DNA from: Fictibacillus solisalsi
Lineage (GTDB): Bacteria > Bacillota > Bacilli > Bacillales > Fictibacillaceae
DNA: 64,000 nucleotides
Direction of reading: 5' to 3'
Assembly: GCF_900103485.1 (NCBI RefSeq)
Contig: NZ_FNHW01000001.1
Coordinates: forward strand, 2,935,057 to 2,999,056
Under the pieces are notes generated by a model. It did not search any database. It was not told the origin of the DNA and was given only the letters and a program-made list of their open reading frames with translations. This document shows positions 1 through 8,735 of the stretch, one piece after another (the first letter of the stretch is position 1; each line of letters begins with the position of its first letter). Position numbers and translations under genes: made by a program.

Positions 1-41
1 ATTTTTATTTTATTTCATTTAAATCAGGATGTTTACCTTAC

Positions 42-1700
42 TCACTTCTTCAATTTCTTTAACCCATGCATCAGAGCCTTTTTTTCCTGTCCGAAAAAAT
101 CATGAACCTCCAGATAGTAACTGTATAATTCCTCGTAAATCTTCACATGTTCAGGAATAGGCTTGTATGTCTCTTCCTTCACGCGAGCCATATGTTGGGC
201 CGCATCAAAAATGGAATCATAGCCCCCTGCCTCGCTTCCGGCCGCTACCGCCCCGTACATCGCAGCCCCAAGTGCTGTTGTCTGGCTGGAGTCAGCGACC
301 TTGATTTCGCGATTGGTCACATCCGCATAAATTTGCATCAACAGGCGGTTCCGTTCAGGCAGGCCCCCTACCGCAAAAATTTCATCTACTGCCACTCCGC
401 CCTTAACAAAGCTTTCAATAATCTTTTTTGTGCCATAGGCGGTAGACTCGATTAAGGCCCGGTATACTTCTTCGGGTTTGGTGGCCAAGTTAAATCCGAT
501 GATTGCTCCTGATAACTGAGAGTCGACCAATACCGAGCGGTTTCCGTTCCACCAATCCAAGGCGATCAGCCCGGTCTGTCCCGGTTGATATGCAGCCGCT
601 TTCCTTTCAAGCAGCTGATGCACATTCAACCCCGCTTCCTCAGCTTCTTTTTTTACATAGTCTGGAACAGCCTGATCTACATACCACGCAAATGAATCAC
701 CGACGGCAACTTGTCCTGTCTCAAAGCTGATGTATCCGGGAATGATGCCATCCTCTACACTTCCGCACACCCCTGCAATCGGTTGATCTTTATCCGTAAT
801 CAGCATGTGGCAGGTGGAGGTGCCCATTGCCATAACCATCTGTCCCGGCCGGACAGCACCGGCTGCAGGAACACCCGCATGGGCATCAATAATCCCCACT
901 GCTATAGCTGTACCTGGTTTCAGTCCCAGCGCCTGAGCCATTTCTCCGGTCAGCTCGCCTGCTTTTTCACCAATGGAAAGAACGTCTCCGCGCATCTTCG
1001 TTCCCAGTATATCTTCAAGGCGGGGATCCACCGCAGTGAAAAATTCAGACGAAGGATAGCCTTCTTTTTTGTTCCAGAATGCTTTGTATCCGGTGGTGTT
1101 GCTGCTTCGGTGCAGGTTCCCGGTCAGCCTGCTTGTCAGCCAGTCACACGCCTCCATAAACAGATCCGCTTCCTCAAACACTTCAGGTACCTCCCGCAGA
1201 ATCTGCAATATCTTTGGAAACATCCACTCTGATGAAATTTTTCCGCCATAGCGCTTGAGAAAAGCTTCCCCTCTCACTTCAGCCACTTCGGTAAATTCAT
1301 CTGCTTCTGGCTGTGCCGCATGGTGCTTCCACAGCTTTACATAGCTGTGCGGCTCGTTTTTCCATTTTTTCATAAAACAAAGCGGCTCCCTTTCGCGATC
1401 GAGCGGCAAAATAGTGCTTGCCGTAAAATCAATTCCCAAACCAATAACATCATCTGCAGATACATCAGCCTTTTCAAGAACTGCAGGCACGGACTCGGAG
1501 AGCACATCCAGATAATCCCCAGGATGCTGCAGCGCCCAGTCCAACTCAAGTGGTACCCCTCCAGGCAATGTGTTGTCCAATACTCCGTGCCTGTAAGCGG
1601 TCACATTTGTGGCAACTTCTTTTCCCGAACCCGTTTCCACCAGTAAAACCCGGCCTGACTCGGTTCCAAAATCAACGCCAATTACGTATTTTTTATCCAA
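42..1700 (-). CDS. araB: Ribulokinase (FGGY carbohydrate kinase)
   Basis: ATP-dependent phosphorylation of L-ribulose to L-ribulose-5-phosphate in cytoplasmic L-arabinose use. The 552-residue length fits AraB rather than the ~500-residue xylulokinases. Visible: N-terminal actin-fold phosphate loop [13 protein letters not shown] near residue 8, GIDFTAST near 88, the FGGY C-terminal nucleotide motif GTSTCHML near 300 and [16 protein letters not shown] near 457. The start is TTG at 1700, chosen because GAGGGGA lies 7 nt upstream and the conserved [12 protein letters not shown] begins there. No other ara gene is visible; its partners may lie left of the window edge. Confidence 0.9.
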   Translation of the reverse strand: MDKKYVIGVDFGTESGRVLLVETGSGKEVATNVTAYRHGVLDNTLPGGVPLELDWALQHPGDYLDVLSESVPAVLEKADVSADDVIGLGIDFTASTILPLDREREPLCFMKKWKNEPHSYVKLWKHHAAQPEADEFTEVAEVRGEAFLKRYGGKISSEWMFPKILQILREVPEVFEEADLFMEACDWLTSRLTGNLHRSSNTTGYKAFWNKKEGYPSSEFFTAVDPRLEDILGTKMRGDVLSIGEKAGELTGEMAQALGLKPGTAIAVGIIDAHAGVPAAGAVRPGQMVMAMGTSTCHMLITDKDQPIAGVCGSVEDGIIPGYISFETGQVAVGDSFAWYVDQAVPDYVKKEAEEAGLNVHQLLERKAAAYQPGQTGLIALDWWNGNRSVLVDSQLSGAIIGFNLATKPEEVYRALIESTAYGTKKIIESFVKGGVAVDEIFAVGGLPERNRLLMQIYADVTNREIKVADSSQTTALGAAMYGAVAAGSEAGGYDSIFDAAQHMARVKEETYKPIPEHVKIYEELYSYYLEVHDFFGQEKKALMHGLKKLKK

Positions 1701-1778
1701 AACAGCGTCCCCTCTTCTCCATTTTCTCTTTTGTAGAATACTACTATATTTTTTTGATCAACGCACAAAGAAACAACC

Positions 1779-2654
1779 TCAAGTTGCTTTTATAGCTTTA
1801 AAAAATACGTCCATAGCCTTTGTCCGAAACTCTGTATCCTGCGTAACCAGCGTGAAGGGGCGCTGGATAGGGAAACCTGGGATATTAAGCACCTTCAGCC
1901 TTTCTAATTCCAGCTCCTTGCGGATTGCTGATGTCGAAAGAAAAGATATTCCCAGTCCCGCCTCAACGGATTCCTTAATGATCTGTGTGCTTCCAAACTC
2001 CATTATGGTTTCCGGAATGAGCTTATGATCTGCAAACATTTGCTCCGTCACCTCACGGGTTCCAGAACCTTGTTCCCTTACAATCCATACTTCTTCATCA
2101 AGGTCAGAAAAAGAAACAGATTCCTTCCCGGCCAGTTCATGTTCAGCTGAAACAACAACCACCAGGCTATCCATTAAAAAACGCTCCATCACCACATGTT
2201 CATCTGTAATCATACCTTCAATAATCCCCACATCAATGTCTCTCGCTCTTACTTGCTGAACAATTTCCCGTGTGTTGCCAATCACAATAGACGGTGTAAT
2301 CTTCGGAAAATCAGTTCGGATCGAAGCAATAATGTGAGGTAAAATATATTCCCCGTAGGTATAGCTTGCCCCTATGTTTAGCATCCCGCTCGGTTCGCTC
2401 ATTAAATCCGTCACAAGGACATTCATCTTCCCGTACAGGTTTAAAATTTCCTTTGCATAGTGGTAAACAATCTCCCCCGCTTTTGTCATTTGCACCATCT
2501 TATTGCTTCGTTCAAGCAACTTCGCATTCATCGAGCTCTCCAGATTTTTAATATAACGGCTTACTGCCGGCTGTGTAATATGCAATGCATGGGCCGCATG
2601 TGAAAAGTTGGCCTTTTCAACAACCGTTACAAATACATGCAATTCCTGATTCAT
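1779..2654 (-). CDS. LysR-family transcriptional regulator (YeiE/CysL-like)
   Basis: DNA-binding regulator of 291 residues with an N-terminal winged helix-turn-helix (about residues 1-60, AHALHITQPAVSRYIKNLE) and a periplasmic-binding-like effector domain from about residue 87. It is divergent from a YeiH-type transporter 130 bp away, the arrangement known for YeiE/YeiH in enterobacteria, so it most likely controls that neighbour. Effector unknown; sulfur-related anions are the family precedent. The spacer contains an ATAAC-N6-GTTAT dyad and an 11-bp direct repeat suited to LysR binding. Confidence 0.85.
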   Translation of the reverse strand: MNQELHVFVTVVEKANFSHAAHALHITQPAVSRYIKNLESSMNAKLLERSNKMVQMTKAGEIVYHYAKEILNLYGKMNVLVTDLMSEPSGMLNIGASYTYGEYILPHIIASIRTDFPKITPSIVIGNTREIVQQVRARDIDVGIIEGMITDEHVVMERFLMDSLVVVVSAEHELAGKESVSFSDLDEEVWIVREQGSGTREVTEQMFADHKLIPETIMEFGSTQIIKESVEAGLGISFLSTSAIRKELELERLKVLNIPGFPIQRPFTLVTQDTEFRTKAMDVFFKAIKAT

Positions 2655-2693
2655 GTTTCCGCCCCCAATCGATTACATTTCAACTCATCATTT

Positions 2694-2731
2694 ATAACAA
2701 AATAGTTATCATCAGTATCCAAAATAGTTAT
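2694..2731. promoter_or_regulatory. Probable LysR operator in divergent spacer
   Basis: A perfect inverted repeat ATAAC-AAAATA-GTTAT (2694-2709) has the T-N11-A form typical of LysR boxes. The 11-mer AAAATAGTTAT occurs at 2699-2709 and again at 2721-2731, 22 bp apart, i.e. about two helical turns on the same face. It lies between the divergent LysR and YeiH genes. Function is inferred from position. Confidence 0.5.
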
Positions 2732-2784
2732 TTTACTTATGGTTGGTCTCAGCATAGCATAAAGACATAAAGGAGGAAATAACG

Positions 2785-3804
2785 ATGCAATACAGCGAAT
2801 CACCGAATCATATGTTAAAAAGCTGGCCACTGCCGTTTCTGGGAGGTATCGCCTTCACATTTTTTATTGCTTTACTTGGAATGGGTTTATCCAAACTGCC
2901 GGGATTTCACTATATTGGACCGCTGGCAAGTGCCATTCTCATCTCTGTTGGATATCGGCAAGTATCAGCATACCCTGAAAAATTCCGCCCTGGCATTGAA
3001 TTTTCTGCGAAAAAGCTGCTGCGATTTGCCATTATTTTATATGGGCTAAAACTGAATATTGGTGTTGTTTTTCATCAAGGACTGCCGCTCTTGCTCCGCG
3101 GTATTGGAACGGTTGCCTTCTCGATTCTTGTGATGTATGCCCTCGCTAAATGGCTCAAGGCTGACGCGCCTATTTCTCTTTTGCTTGGCATTGGCACAGG
3201 AGTTTGCGGTGCTGCCGCAATCGCTGCTGTTTCACCCATTCTTAAATCAAAGGAAGAAGATACAGCGATCAGTATTGGAATTATTGCTTTAATGGGGACT
3301 CTGTTCTCCATCCTTTATACCGTCATTCAACCGCTGCTTCCTCTTTCGGACAGTACGTACGGCGCATGGGCCGGACTTGCTTTGCATGAGATCGCCCATG
3401 TGGCACTGGCATCCGCGCCAGCGGGCCAGGATGCTTTGGCGATGGCTCTGCTCGCCAAGCTGTGCCGTGTTTTCCTGCTTGTACCGCTTTGCTTTTTCTT
3501 CATGTTGCGGATGAGAAAATGCGCGCCGGGAAACCAAAAACGCCGAACAAAGATTGAATTTCCATGGTTTCTTATCGGGTTTATCATGACGAGCCTGTTG
3601 GGCAGTTATCTGCTTGGAGACATCACTCCAGCGCGTGTTTCAGAGATGATCTCAAATTTAAATACTTATATCCTTGCGATGGCAATGGTTGGTCTCGGCT
3701 TGAACGTCAATTTGGCGACCTTAAAAAACCGTGCATTTCGTCCCCTTATCGCAATGACTATCACCTCTATTCTTTTATCAGTGCTGATCTTTTTCACCTT
3801 GTAA
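2785..3804 (+). CDS. YeiH/UPF0324 family putative sulfate exporter
   Basis: Polytopic inner-membrane protein of 339 residues with about ten hydrophobic segments. Family-typical stretches include PGFHYIGPLASAILISVGYR (from about residue 33), the glycine-rich GIGTGVCGAAAIAAVSPIL (about 135-155) and ALHEIAHVALASA (about 198). The family (Cons_hypoth698) is annotated as putative sulfate export; transport direction is not shown by sequence. ATG start with AAAGGAGG upstream. Divergently paired with the LysR gene and followed by its own terminator, so probably monocistronic. Confidence 0.8.
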   Translation: MQYSESPNHMLKSWPLPFLGGIAFTFFIALLGMGLSKLPGFHYIGPLASAILISVGYRQVSAYPEKFRPGIEFSAKKLLRFAIILYGLKLNIGVVFHQGLPLLLRGIGTVAFSILVMYALAKWLKADAPISLLLGIGTGVCGAAAIAAVSPILKSKEEDTAISIGIIALMGTLFSILYTVIQPLLPLSDSTYGAWAGLALHEIAHVALASAPAGQDALAMALLAKLCRVFLLVPLCFFFMLRMRKCAPGNQKRRTKIEFPWFLIGFIMTSLLGSYLLGDITPARVSEMISNLNTYILAMAMVGLGLNVNLATLKNRAFRPLIAMTITSILLSVLIFFTL

Positions 3805-3838
3805 GCCTTTTTGATCTCGATTCAAGAAGGTTTTTTTA
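3805..3838 (+). terminator. Intrinsic terminator after yeiH-like gene
   Basis: CCTTTTTGA ... TCAAGAAGG stem followed by a run of seven T, directly after the stop codon at 3804. Confidence 0.7.
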
Positions 3839-3916
3839 TGCAATAAAAATACTTATTTGCTATATTTAATAATGTGAAATAATTAACATATTGATTTTAG
3901 TAAGGAGATAACTGCT

Positions 3917-5119
3917 ATGAAAAACAACTGGATTCGGCCGGTTACTGTTGTCGTGCTTGTGTGGATGACGTATATGTTTTCGTTTGTGGACAGATTGTCG
4001 TGGCCGCCTGTCATTCCGCTCGCCTCCAAGGATATGGGCTTGTCGGCCGCAAATGCAGGCAGCTACATGACCGCTTTTTACATCGGCTATTGTGTTACAC
4101 AATTTCCGGGTGGTCTGTTGACCGACCGGTTCGGCTATCGAAAAGTTTTGCTGGGCTCCTATTTAACGATGGGCGTTTTTACGCTGAGCATGTCCTTGGT
4201 TCATACGTTTGAACAAGGATTCGCTTTCCGGCTGTTGGCCGGCCTTGGCTCGGGTGCCATCTTCTCTGCTTCTTTGGCGGCAATCTTTGACCATGTATCA
4301 GCGAAAAGAAGAGGCATTGCCATCGGTCTTTTCATGACAGCAACTTCCCTTGGGGTCACCGTCGTTAACTTGTTTGTTCCCACTGTCGCAGAAAACCATG
4401 GCTGGCGCTCTGCCTTTTTGGCCGCAGGAATGCTGCCGATCGCCGGTATCATTCTGAGCTTCTTTTTTCTGAAAGAAAGCAGCACCTATCATGGAACAAA
4501 GACAAAGGGCGTTTCGCTAAAAGAGATGTTCGAGGTATTAAAGAATAAAAATCTGCTGCTGGCTGGGGCCGCCGGTTTTGGCGGGTTATGGGCGACGTGG
4601 GGAACGGCCACCTGGGCCAACACCTATTTGAATCACAATCTTCATCTATCATTGGTGGAAGCGGGGAAAATGATGGCGGTCTATGGTATCGCTGGTCTGT
4701 TATGCAAACCGCTCATTGGGTTTATTTCAGACTATCTTAACAAAAAGACGATTGCCTTTTGGGCGCTGTTCTTATTTGCCCCTGTTTTGGTTTGGTTCGG
4801 TACCAACACCCAAACAGGCATTCTTGTGCTTTTGACCGCCATTCTAGGAATCACTGCGTTTATATACAGTCCCGTCATGACCGCCATTATTGGCGAACTG
4901 GCGGATGAAACGCAAATCGGAACTGCTATGGGGCTTGTAAATGCAATCTGGCAGCTCGGCTCTCTCATCTCTCCGCTCGTTGTAGGAGTAGTTGTAGATA
5001 CTACTTCAAGTTATTTGTTCGGTTTTATGGCTCTTGCCGCAGGCCCGCTGCTGGGCGCCATTATGATGCTGTTTGTAAGGATAAAAACGAAACCAGCAAG
5101 AAAATGGGATGCTGCCTAA
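3917..5119 (+). CDS. MFS transporter (anion:cation symporter-like)
   Basis: Twelve-TM major facilitator of 400 residues. Motif A is visible as PGGLLTDRFGYRK near residue 63 and a second-half equivalent GFISDYLNKKT near 265. The overall pattern (W-x-Y-x-FSFVDRLSWPPVIP start, GLMGSGAIFSAS-type TM4) resembles the ACS group that moves sugar acids and organic anions; substrate unknown. ATG start with AAGGAG 9-10 nt upstream. It precedes an SDR enzyme by about 120 bp, so a shared substrate is possible but not demonstrated. Confidence 0.8.
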   Translation: MKNNWIRPVTVVVLVWMTYMFSFVDRLSWPPVIPLASKDMGLSAANAGSYMTAFYIGYCVTQFPGGLLTDRFGYRKVLLGSYLTMGVFTLSMSLVHTFEQGFAFRLLAGLGSGAIFSASLAAIFDHVSAKRRGIAIGLFMTATSLGVTVVNLFVPTVAENHGWRSAFLAAGMLPIAGIILSFFFLKESSTYHGTKTKGVSLKEMFEVLKNKNLLLAGAAGFGGLWATWGTATWANTYLNHNLHLSLVEAGKMMAVYGIAGLLCKPLIGFISDYLNKKTIAFWALFLFAPVLVWFGTNTQTGILVLLTAILGITAFIYSPVMTAIIGELADETQIGTAMGLVNAIWQLGSLISPLVVGVVVDTTSSYLFGFMALAAGPLLGAIMMLFVRIKTKPARKWDAA

Positions 5120-5242
5120 ACAATTAGTAGTATTTAAAAATACCCCCCTCTATTCAAAACGGGTAGACACTTCGTTTCTTAAATACGGGTTTACGGGTAT
5201 ATTAGATTCATGTGCAATCTTTAATAACAGGGAGGAACATCA

Positions 5243-6010
5243 ATGAAATTGTCTGGTAACACCATTCTGGTTACAGGCGGAGCCTCAGGCATTGGATTGG
5301 CTTTTGCCGAACGTTTCTTAAAGGAAGGCAACAAGGTCATCATTGTTGGACGACGCCAGGAGAAGCTGGAAGAAGCAAAAGAAAAATTCCCTGAACTTCA
5401 TACAAAAGTTTGTGATGTTTCAAATGAAGAGGAACGCATCGGTCTCGTTGAATGGGCAACCAAGGAGTTCCCGGATTTGAATGTTCTGGTAAATAATGCC
5501 GGCATTCAGCAGCGGGTCAACCTGTTGAATGCTGCAAAAGACTGGAAGTACTATCAAAATGAATTGGCTATAAATGTGGAGGGACCGATCCATTTGACCA
5601 TGCTTCTTATCCCTCATTTCGTTAAAAAGGAGCGGGCCGCCATCATGAACGTGACCTCCGGTTTGGCCATTCAGCCTGGGGTATGGGTTCCGGTTTACAG
5701 TGCAACAAAGGCAGCCATGCATTCCTATACGGTGACCCTGCGCCACCAGCTCGCTGATACCGGTGTCGAGGTCGTGGAAATTCTTCCTCCAGCCGTCAAT
5801 ACCGATCTGGGCGGCGTTGGACTCCATACCTTTGGCGCTCCGCTTGATGATTTTGCGGATACCATTTTTAATGGACTGAGAGAGGAAAAATTGGAAGTCG
5901 GCTATGGAGGAACCGAAGAACGCCTCCATGCGCCAAGAGAAGAAATTGAAAAAGGTGTCTTGAATGCCTGGCTTGGCTTTCAGAAGAACAATCCTCACTT
6001 TCGAAAATAA
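5243..6010 (+). CDS. SDR-family oxidoreductase (DltE-like)
   Basis: NAD(P)-dependent short-chain dehydrogenase, 255 residues. Rossmann glycine motif TGGASGIGLAFAERF near residue 11, NNAG near 86, catalytic Ser in MNVTSG near 138 and YSATKAAMH (Tyr-x3-Lys) near 151. The C-terminal part (PAVNTDLGG, EEKLEVGYGGTEE) resembles proteins annotated DltE-like. ATG start preceded by GGGAGG. Substrate unknown. A strong shared terminator follows. Confidence 0.8.
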   Translation: MKLSGNTILVTGGASGIGLAFAERFLKEGNKVIIVGRRQEKLEEAKEKFPELHTKVCDVSNEEERIGLVEWATKEFPDLNVLVNNAGIQQRVNLLNAAKDWKYYQNELAINVEGPIHLTMLLIPHFVKKERAAIMNVTSGLAIQPGVWVPVYSATKAAMHSYTVTLRHQLADTGVEVVEILPPAVNTDLGGVGLHTFGAPLDDFADTIFNGLREEKLEVGYGGTEERLHAPREEIEKGVLNAWLGFQKNNPHFRK

Positions 6011-6016
6011 AAAGAT

Positions 6017-6050
6017 GACTCCCCTTTCTTTTAGGAAAGGGGAGTTTTTT
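6017..6050. terminator. Bidirectional intrinsic terminator
   Basis: Perfect stem ACTCCCCTTTC / GAAAGGGGAGT with a six-base loop and T6 on the plus strand and a T-rich tail on the minus strand. It serves the SDR gene and the small minus-strand ORF ending at 6049. Confidence 0.85.
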
Positions 6051-6195
6051 ATTGCGGCTGGTGTACCTCATCACTTGGCTTGGGCTGTGTAAAGAAAAAA
6101 ATGAAGATAATAAGAGGAAGCGCAAGCAAAAATACTCCGGCCTTCGCCGGCCTGACAGTTGGAATATCGGTTAATGACAAAGCCAATCTTATCAT
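6049..6195 (-). CDS. Small single-pass membrane protein, unrecognised
   Basis: A 48-codon minus-strand ORF ending at the shared terminator. From ATG 6195 it encodes a charged N-terminal stretch (TDIPTVRPAKAG), one strongly hydrophobic segment of about 15 residues (VFLLALPLIIFIFFF) and a polar tail ending QPKPSDEVHQPQ. An alternative TTG start at 6186 has the better ribosome-site spacing (AAAAGGA 9 nt upstream). Membrane anchor followed by a short polar tail is clear; function is unknown. Coding status is inferred from the SD, the clean TM segment and a terminator at the stop. Confidence 0.45.
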   Translation of the reverse strand: MIRLALSLTDIPTVRPAKAGVFLLALPLIIFIFFFTQPKPSDEVHQPQ

Positions 6196-6337
6196 TCCTT
6201 TTTGCTATGGATGTTGTTATCACTTTATTTCAGGGACGTGTATCCTGTACCTATGAATGACAAAAAAATCTTTTGAAGTTGTCTTGCATTCCCGTTCCCG
6301 GCAGTCAGGAATAAGATACAACTGTGGGGGGAGGCAA

Positions 6338-6793
6338 ATGGTGAAAGCAGCAGATCAGACAGAAAAAGAACTTCATATCATTGGAGCGATTCAGCGGGGA
6401 CTTGATTTGGCCACGGCGGCTTTACTTCTCAGCGGACAAATAACCATAATAGGTGTCTTTGTGACTCCCCGGGGTTTTCGGGTTTCTTTGGGCGGGCCAC
6501 TGACAGGAGAAGACCGGCTCGAAGGAATTGGAGGAAACCAGGCGGCAACAACGCTTGTGGATGTAATTGATATTGGTCTGGCCATCCTCTTGATCAGTGA
6601 CCAGATTCGTGTCAGCGGAAGCTTTATTGCGCCCGGACGGTTTACCATTAATGTAAGCGGCCCGATTTTTGGCGTTCCCTTAACCGTTCCGAGCCTTCCC
6701 CAGTTGAAACGGGAATCTGCTTTTTTTCAAAAAATCGTCTCCAGGCATTTTGATGTGGATCCCCATTTTTTCAAACCAGATCAAGAGTATTAA
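6338..6793 (+). CDS. Unknown protein with internal duplication
   Basis: 151 residues from ATG 6338, chosen because GGGGGAGG sits 4-5 nt upstream; the in-frame ATG at 6257 lacks a ribosome site. Two similar halves are visible: DLATAALLLSGQITIIGVFV then TPRGFRVSLGGPLTG, and about 65 residues later DIGLAILLISDQIRVSGSFI then APGRFTINVSGPIFG. Each half is a hydrophobic strand-rich unit with a conserved Phe and a Gly-Pro end. No signal peptide. I do not recognise the family. Convergent with the next gene, stop to stop 5 bp. Confidence 0.65.
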   Translation: MVKAADQTEKELHIIGAIQRGLDLATAALLLSGQITIIGVFVTPRGFRVSLGGPLTGEDRLEGIGGNQAATTLVDVIDIGLAILLISDQIRVSGSFIAPGRFTINVSGPIFGVPLTVPSLPQLKRESAFFQKIVSRHFDVDPHFFKPDQEY

Positions 6794-6798
6794 ATGTC

Positions 6799-7731
6799 TT
6801 ATACAGCATTCCAATAGGTATTGTTATTGATGTTTTCAACACACCATCGATAATGACCATCTGAGCAATCTTCAGAATAAAAATTCGCCGTGATGAAGCT
6901 GTAGACGAGTACATAAAAATACAAATCTTTTCTGGCTCCTTCACCTAGCGTTGAAAGGATGATATTTAGATATCTATCACGGATATTTGAGTTTAGTTCA
7001 TCGTACATATCAAAACATATCCATCCGATGGCAATATCGAATAACGGATCACCATACATGGTCATCCATCCAAAATCAATTAAACCCGTAACCTGGCTAT
7101 TTGTATTCATTAATAAATTGCCCGGAAAAAAATCTCCGTGAATTAATGAATGTTCCCCTTTATACCCCTTAGATAAGATCTTCATTAGATCATTTACTTT
7201 TGCTTCATAATCCGGAACATCTTTTTTAAAATAGGGCTTTAATCCCGGTTGCTTTTGACGTATTTTTTCTTTCAATACATCATACCAGTTGTCTATTTTT
7301 ATCGGGGACAAACTGGGTTCATCAAATAAAACAAACCTTTTGATCGTAGATTTTCCTTTAATCTGCTGCAGGTCCAGGTGGGCTTTCAGGTAGATTTCCA
7401 ACATTGTGCTTTGTTCGTTAAAGGACAGATCTGAGAGCAGACTTTGCATATTACTGCCTTCAATTCGTTTTTCAATCGTAACTACTATTCCGTTTTCCAG
7501 AAACACATCGTAAATGTAAGGGAGCTCATAGCTTAAACCATCAGAATGGATCCCGGCATAAAATTCTTTTAAGCTCCATTGCTTATTAAGATCAGACATG
7601 TGATTATAAACTTTCAGTACCTTATGATCGGATAAAGCATAAACCTCGGCTTCCATTCCCGATCCTAAAAAATCAGACCGTGTAATGTTATATCTATCCA
7701 AAATTGCTGATCTAGCATCGTTATTCATCAT
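6799..7731 (-). CDS. Aminoglycoside phosphotransferase-like kinase
   Basis: 310 residues with the APH/choline-kinase fold: nucleotide-loop region GSGMEAEVYALSDHKVLKVYN near 23, Brenner-type catalytic motif LIHGDFFPGNLLMN near 200 and metal-binding IDFGWMTMYGDPLFDIAIG near 219. Members phosphorylate antibiotics, homoserine, methylthioribose and other small alcohols; the true substrate cannot be read from sequence and no resistance claim is made. Local base composition is more AT-rich than its neighbours. It lies 25 bp downstream of kynA on the same strand. Confidence 0.75.
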   Translation of the reverse strand: MMNNDARSAILDRYNITRSDFLGSGMEAEVYALSDHKVLKVYNHMSDLNKQWSLKEFYAGIHSDGLSYELPYIYDVFLENGIVVTIEKRIEGSNMQSLLSDLSFNEQSTMLEIYLKAHLDLQQIKGKSTIKRFVLFDEPSLSPIKIDNWYDVLKEKIRQKQPGLKPYFKKDVPDYEAKVNDLMKILSKGYKGEHSLIHGDFFPGNLLMNTNSQVTGLIDFGWMTMYGDPLFDIAIGWICFDMYDELNSNIRDRYLNIILSTLGEGARKDLYFYVLVYSFITANFYSEDCSDGHYRWCVENINNNTYWNAV

Positions 7732-7755
7732 TTCATCATTCCTGACACTTTTATT

Positions 7756-8613
7756 CTACAACTCTGTACGAAGATCCCAGAGTTCCGGAAAAAATCGCTG
7801 GTCCAGCACCTTTTTCAAGTACCCTACCCCCGAAGATCCGCCTGTTCCCCGCTTGAAACCTATTACTCTCTCAACAGTCTTCATATGACGGAAACGCCAC
7901 TGCTGGAGCCAGTCCTCAATATCCACCAGTTTTTCGGCAAGCTCGTAGAGATCCCAGTACAGCTGTGGATTTTGATAGACCGTAATCCAGGCTTTGCGGA
8001 CAGAATCGTTCTCCTGATACGTTCGCGTAACATCACGGTTCAGCACTTCTTCATCGATGGAAATTCCCGCCTTGTTCAGCGCCTGGATGGCAACGTCATA
8101 GAGTCCTGGTGCTTCATATGCCTGCCTCAGTTCTTTTAAAAGCTCTGGATCCTTTTCGTAGATTTTCAGAACATGAGGTGTTTTGTAGCCAAGAGCGAAC
8201 TCGATCATCCGGTATTGGTAAGACTGGAAGCCGGACGCCTGGCCGAGTGAATCCCGGAATTCCATATATTCAGATGGTGTCATGGTGGACAGCACATCCC
8301 AAGCCTGGATGATTTGTGACTGCGTTTTTGATACGCGGGCCAGTTTTTTGAACGCACTGGACAGGTCGTCTTTCTTAATACAGTCAATGGCGGCATGCAT
8401 CTCATGCAAAATCAGCTTCATCCATAGCTCGCTGACCTGGTGAATCACAATAAATAACACCTCGTCATGGTGTCCGGATAACCTGCGCTGGGCCGATAAA
8501 ATTTTATCCAGCTTCAAATATTCCCCGTATGTCATATTATTTTTAAAATCCGTATGGATGCTGGTTTCTGAAGTTGTGGCATTGACCTCTACTCCATTTT
8601 GGTTATCCTTCAT
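7756..8613 (-). CDS. kynA: Tryptophan 2,3-dioxygenase
   Basis: Haem enzyme opening the indole ring of L-tryptophan to N-formylkynurenine. 285 residues from ATG 8613 (GGGGGA 7-8 nt upstream; the upstream in-frame ATG at 8646 has none). Family motifs: [19 protein letters not shown] (distal substrate region), [39 protein letters not shown] with the proximal haem-ligand His, and GGSSGVGYL near the C-terminus. kynB and kynU are not adjacent. A perfect cre match lies just upstream, predicting CcpA repression. Confidence 0.93.
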   Translation of the reverse strand: MKDNQNGVEVNATTSETSIHTDFKNNMTYGEYLKLDKILSAQRRLSGHHDEVLFIVIHQVSELWMKLILHEMHAAIDCIKKDDLSSAFKKLARVSKTQSQIIQAWDVLSTMTPSEYMEFRDSLGQASGFQSYQYRMIEFALGYKTPHVLKIYEKDPELLKELRQAYEAPGLYDVAIQALNKAGISIDEEVLNRDVTRTYQENDSVRKAWITVYQNPQLYWDLYELAEKLVDIEDWLQQWRFRHMKTVERVIGFKRGTGGSSGVGYLKKVLDQRFFPELWDLRTEL

Positions 8614-8631
8614 GTAAAAATCCCCCTTTTT

Positions 8632-8646
8632 TGTTACCGCTTTCAA
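8632..8646 (-). promoter_or_regulatory. cre site (CcpA) upstream of kynA
   Basis: Minus strand reads TTGAAAGCGGTAACA, matching all fixed positions of the Bacillus cre consensus WTGNAANCGNWNNCW. It sits 19 bp before the kynA start codon, a position for transcriptional blocking. CcpA binding is inference. Confidence 0.7.
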
Positions 8647-8672
8647 CCATCCCTATCATACCTTATTTCCAC

Positions 8673-8701
8673 AGTACAATTAAATAGGTGTACGCTATAA
8701 T
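8673..8701 (+). promoter_or_regulatory. Putative promoter of larC2
   Basis: Perfect -10 TATAAT at 8696-8701 with a weak -35 (AGTACA, 8673-8678) at 17-bp spacing, 34 bp before the larC2 start. Suggests that larC2 has its own promoter. Confidence 0.45.
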
Positions 8702-8735
8702 GAAAGAAGCGAGTGAAAAGGAAAGGAGAAGCCAC

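Noticed and set aside
6799-7731. Antibiotic-resistance gene call
   Set aside because: Only generic APH-fold motifs are visible; substrate cannot be inferred, so no resistance function is claimed.
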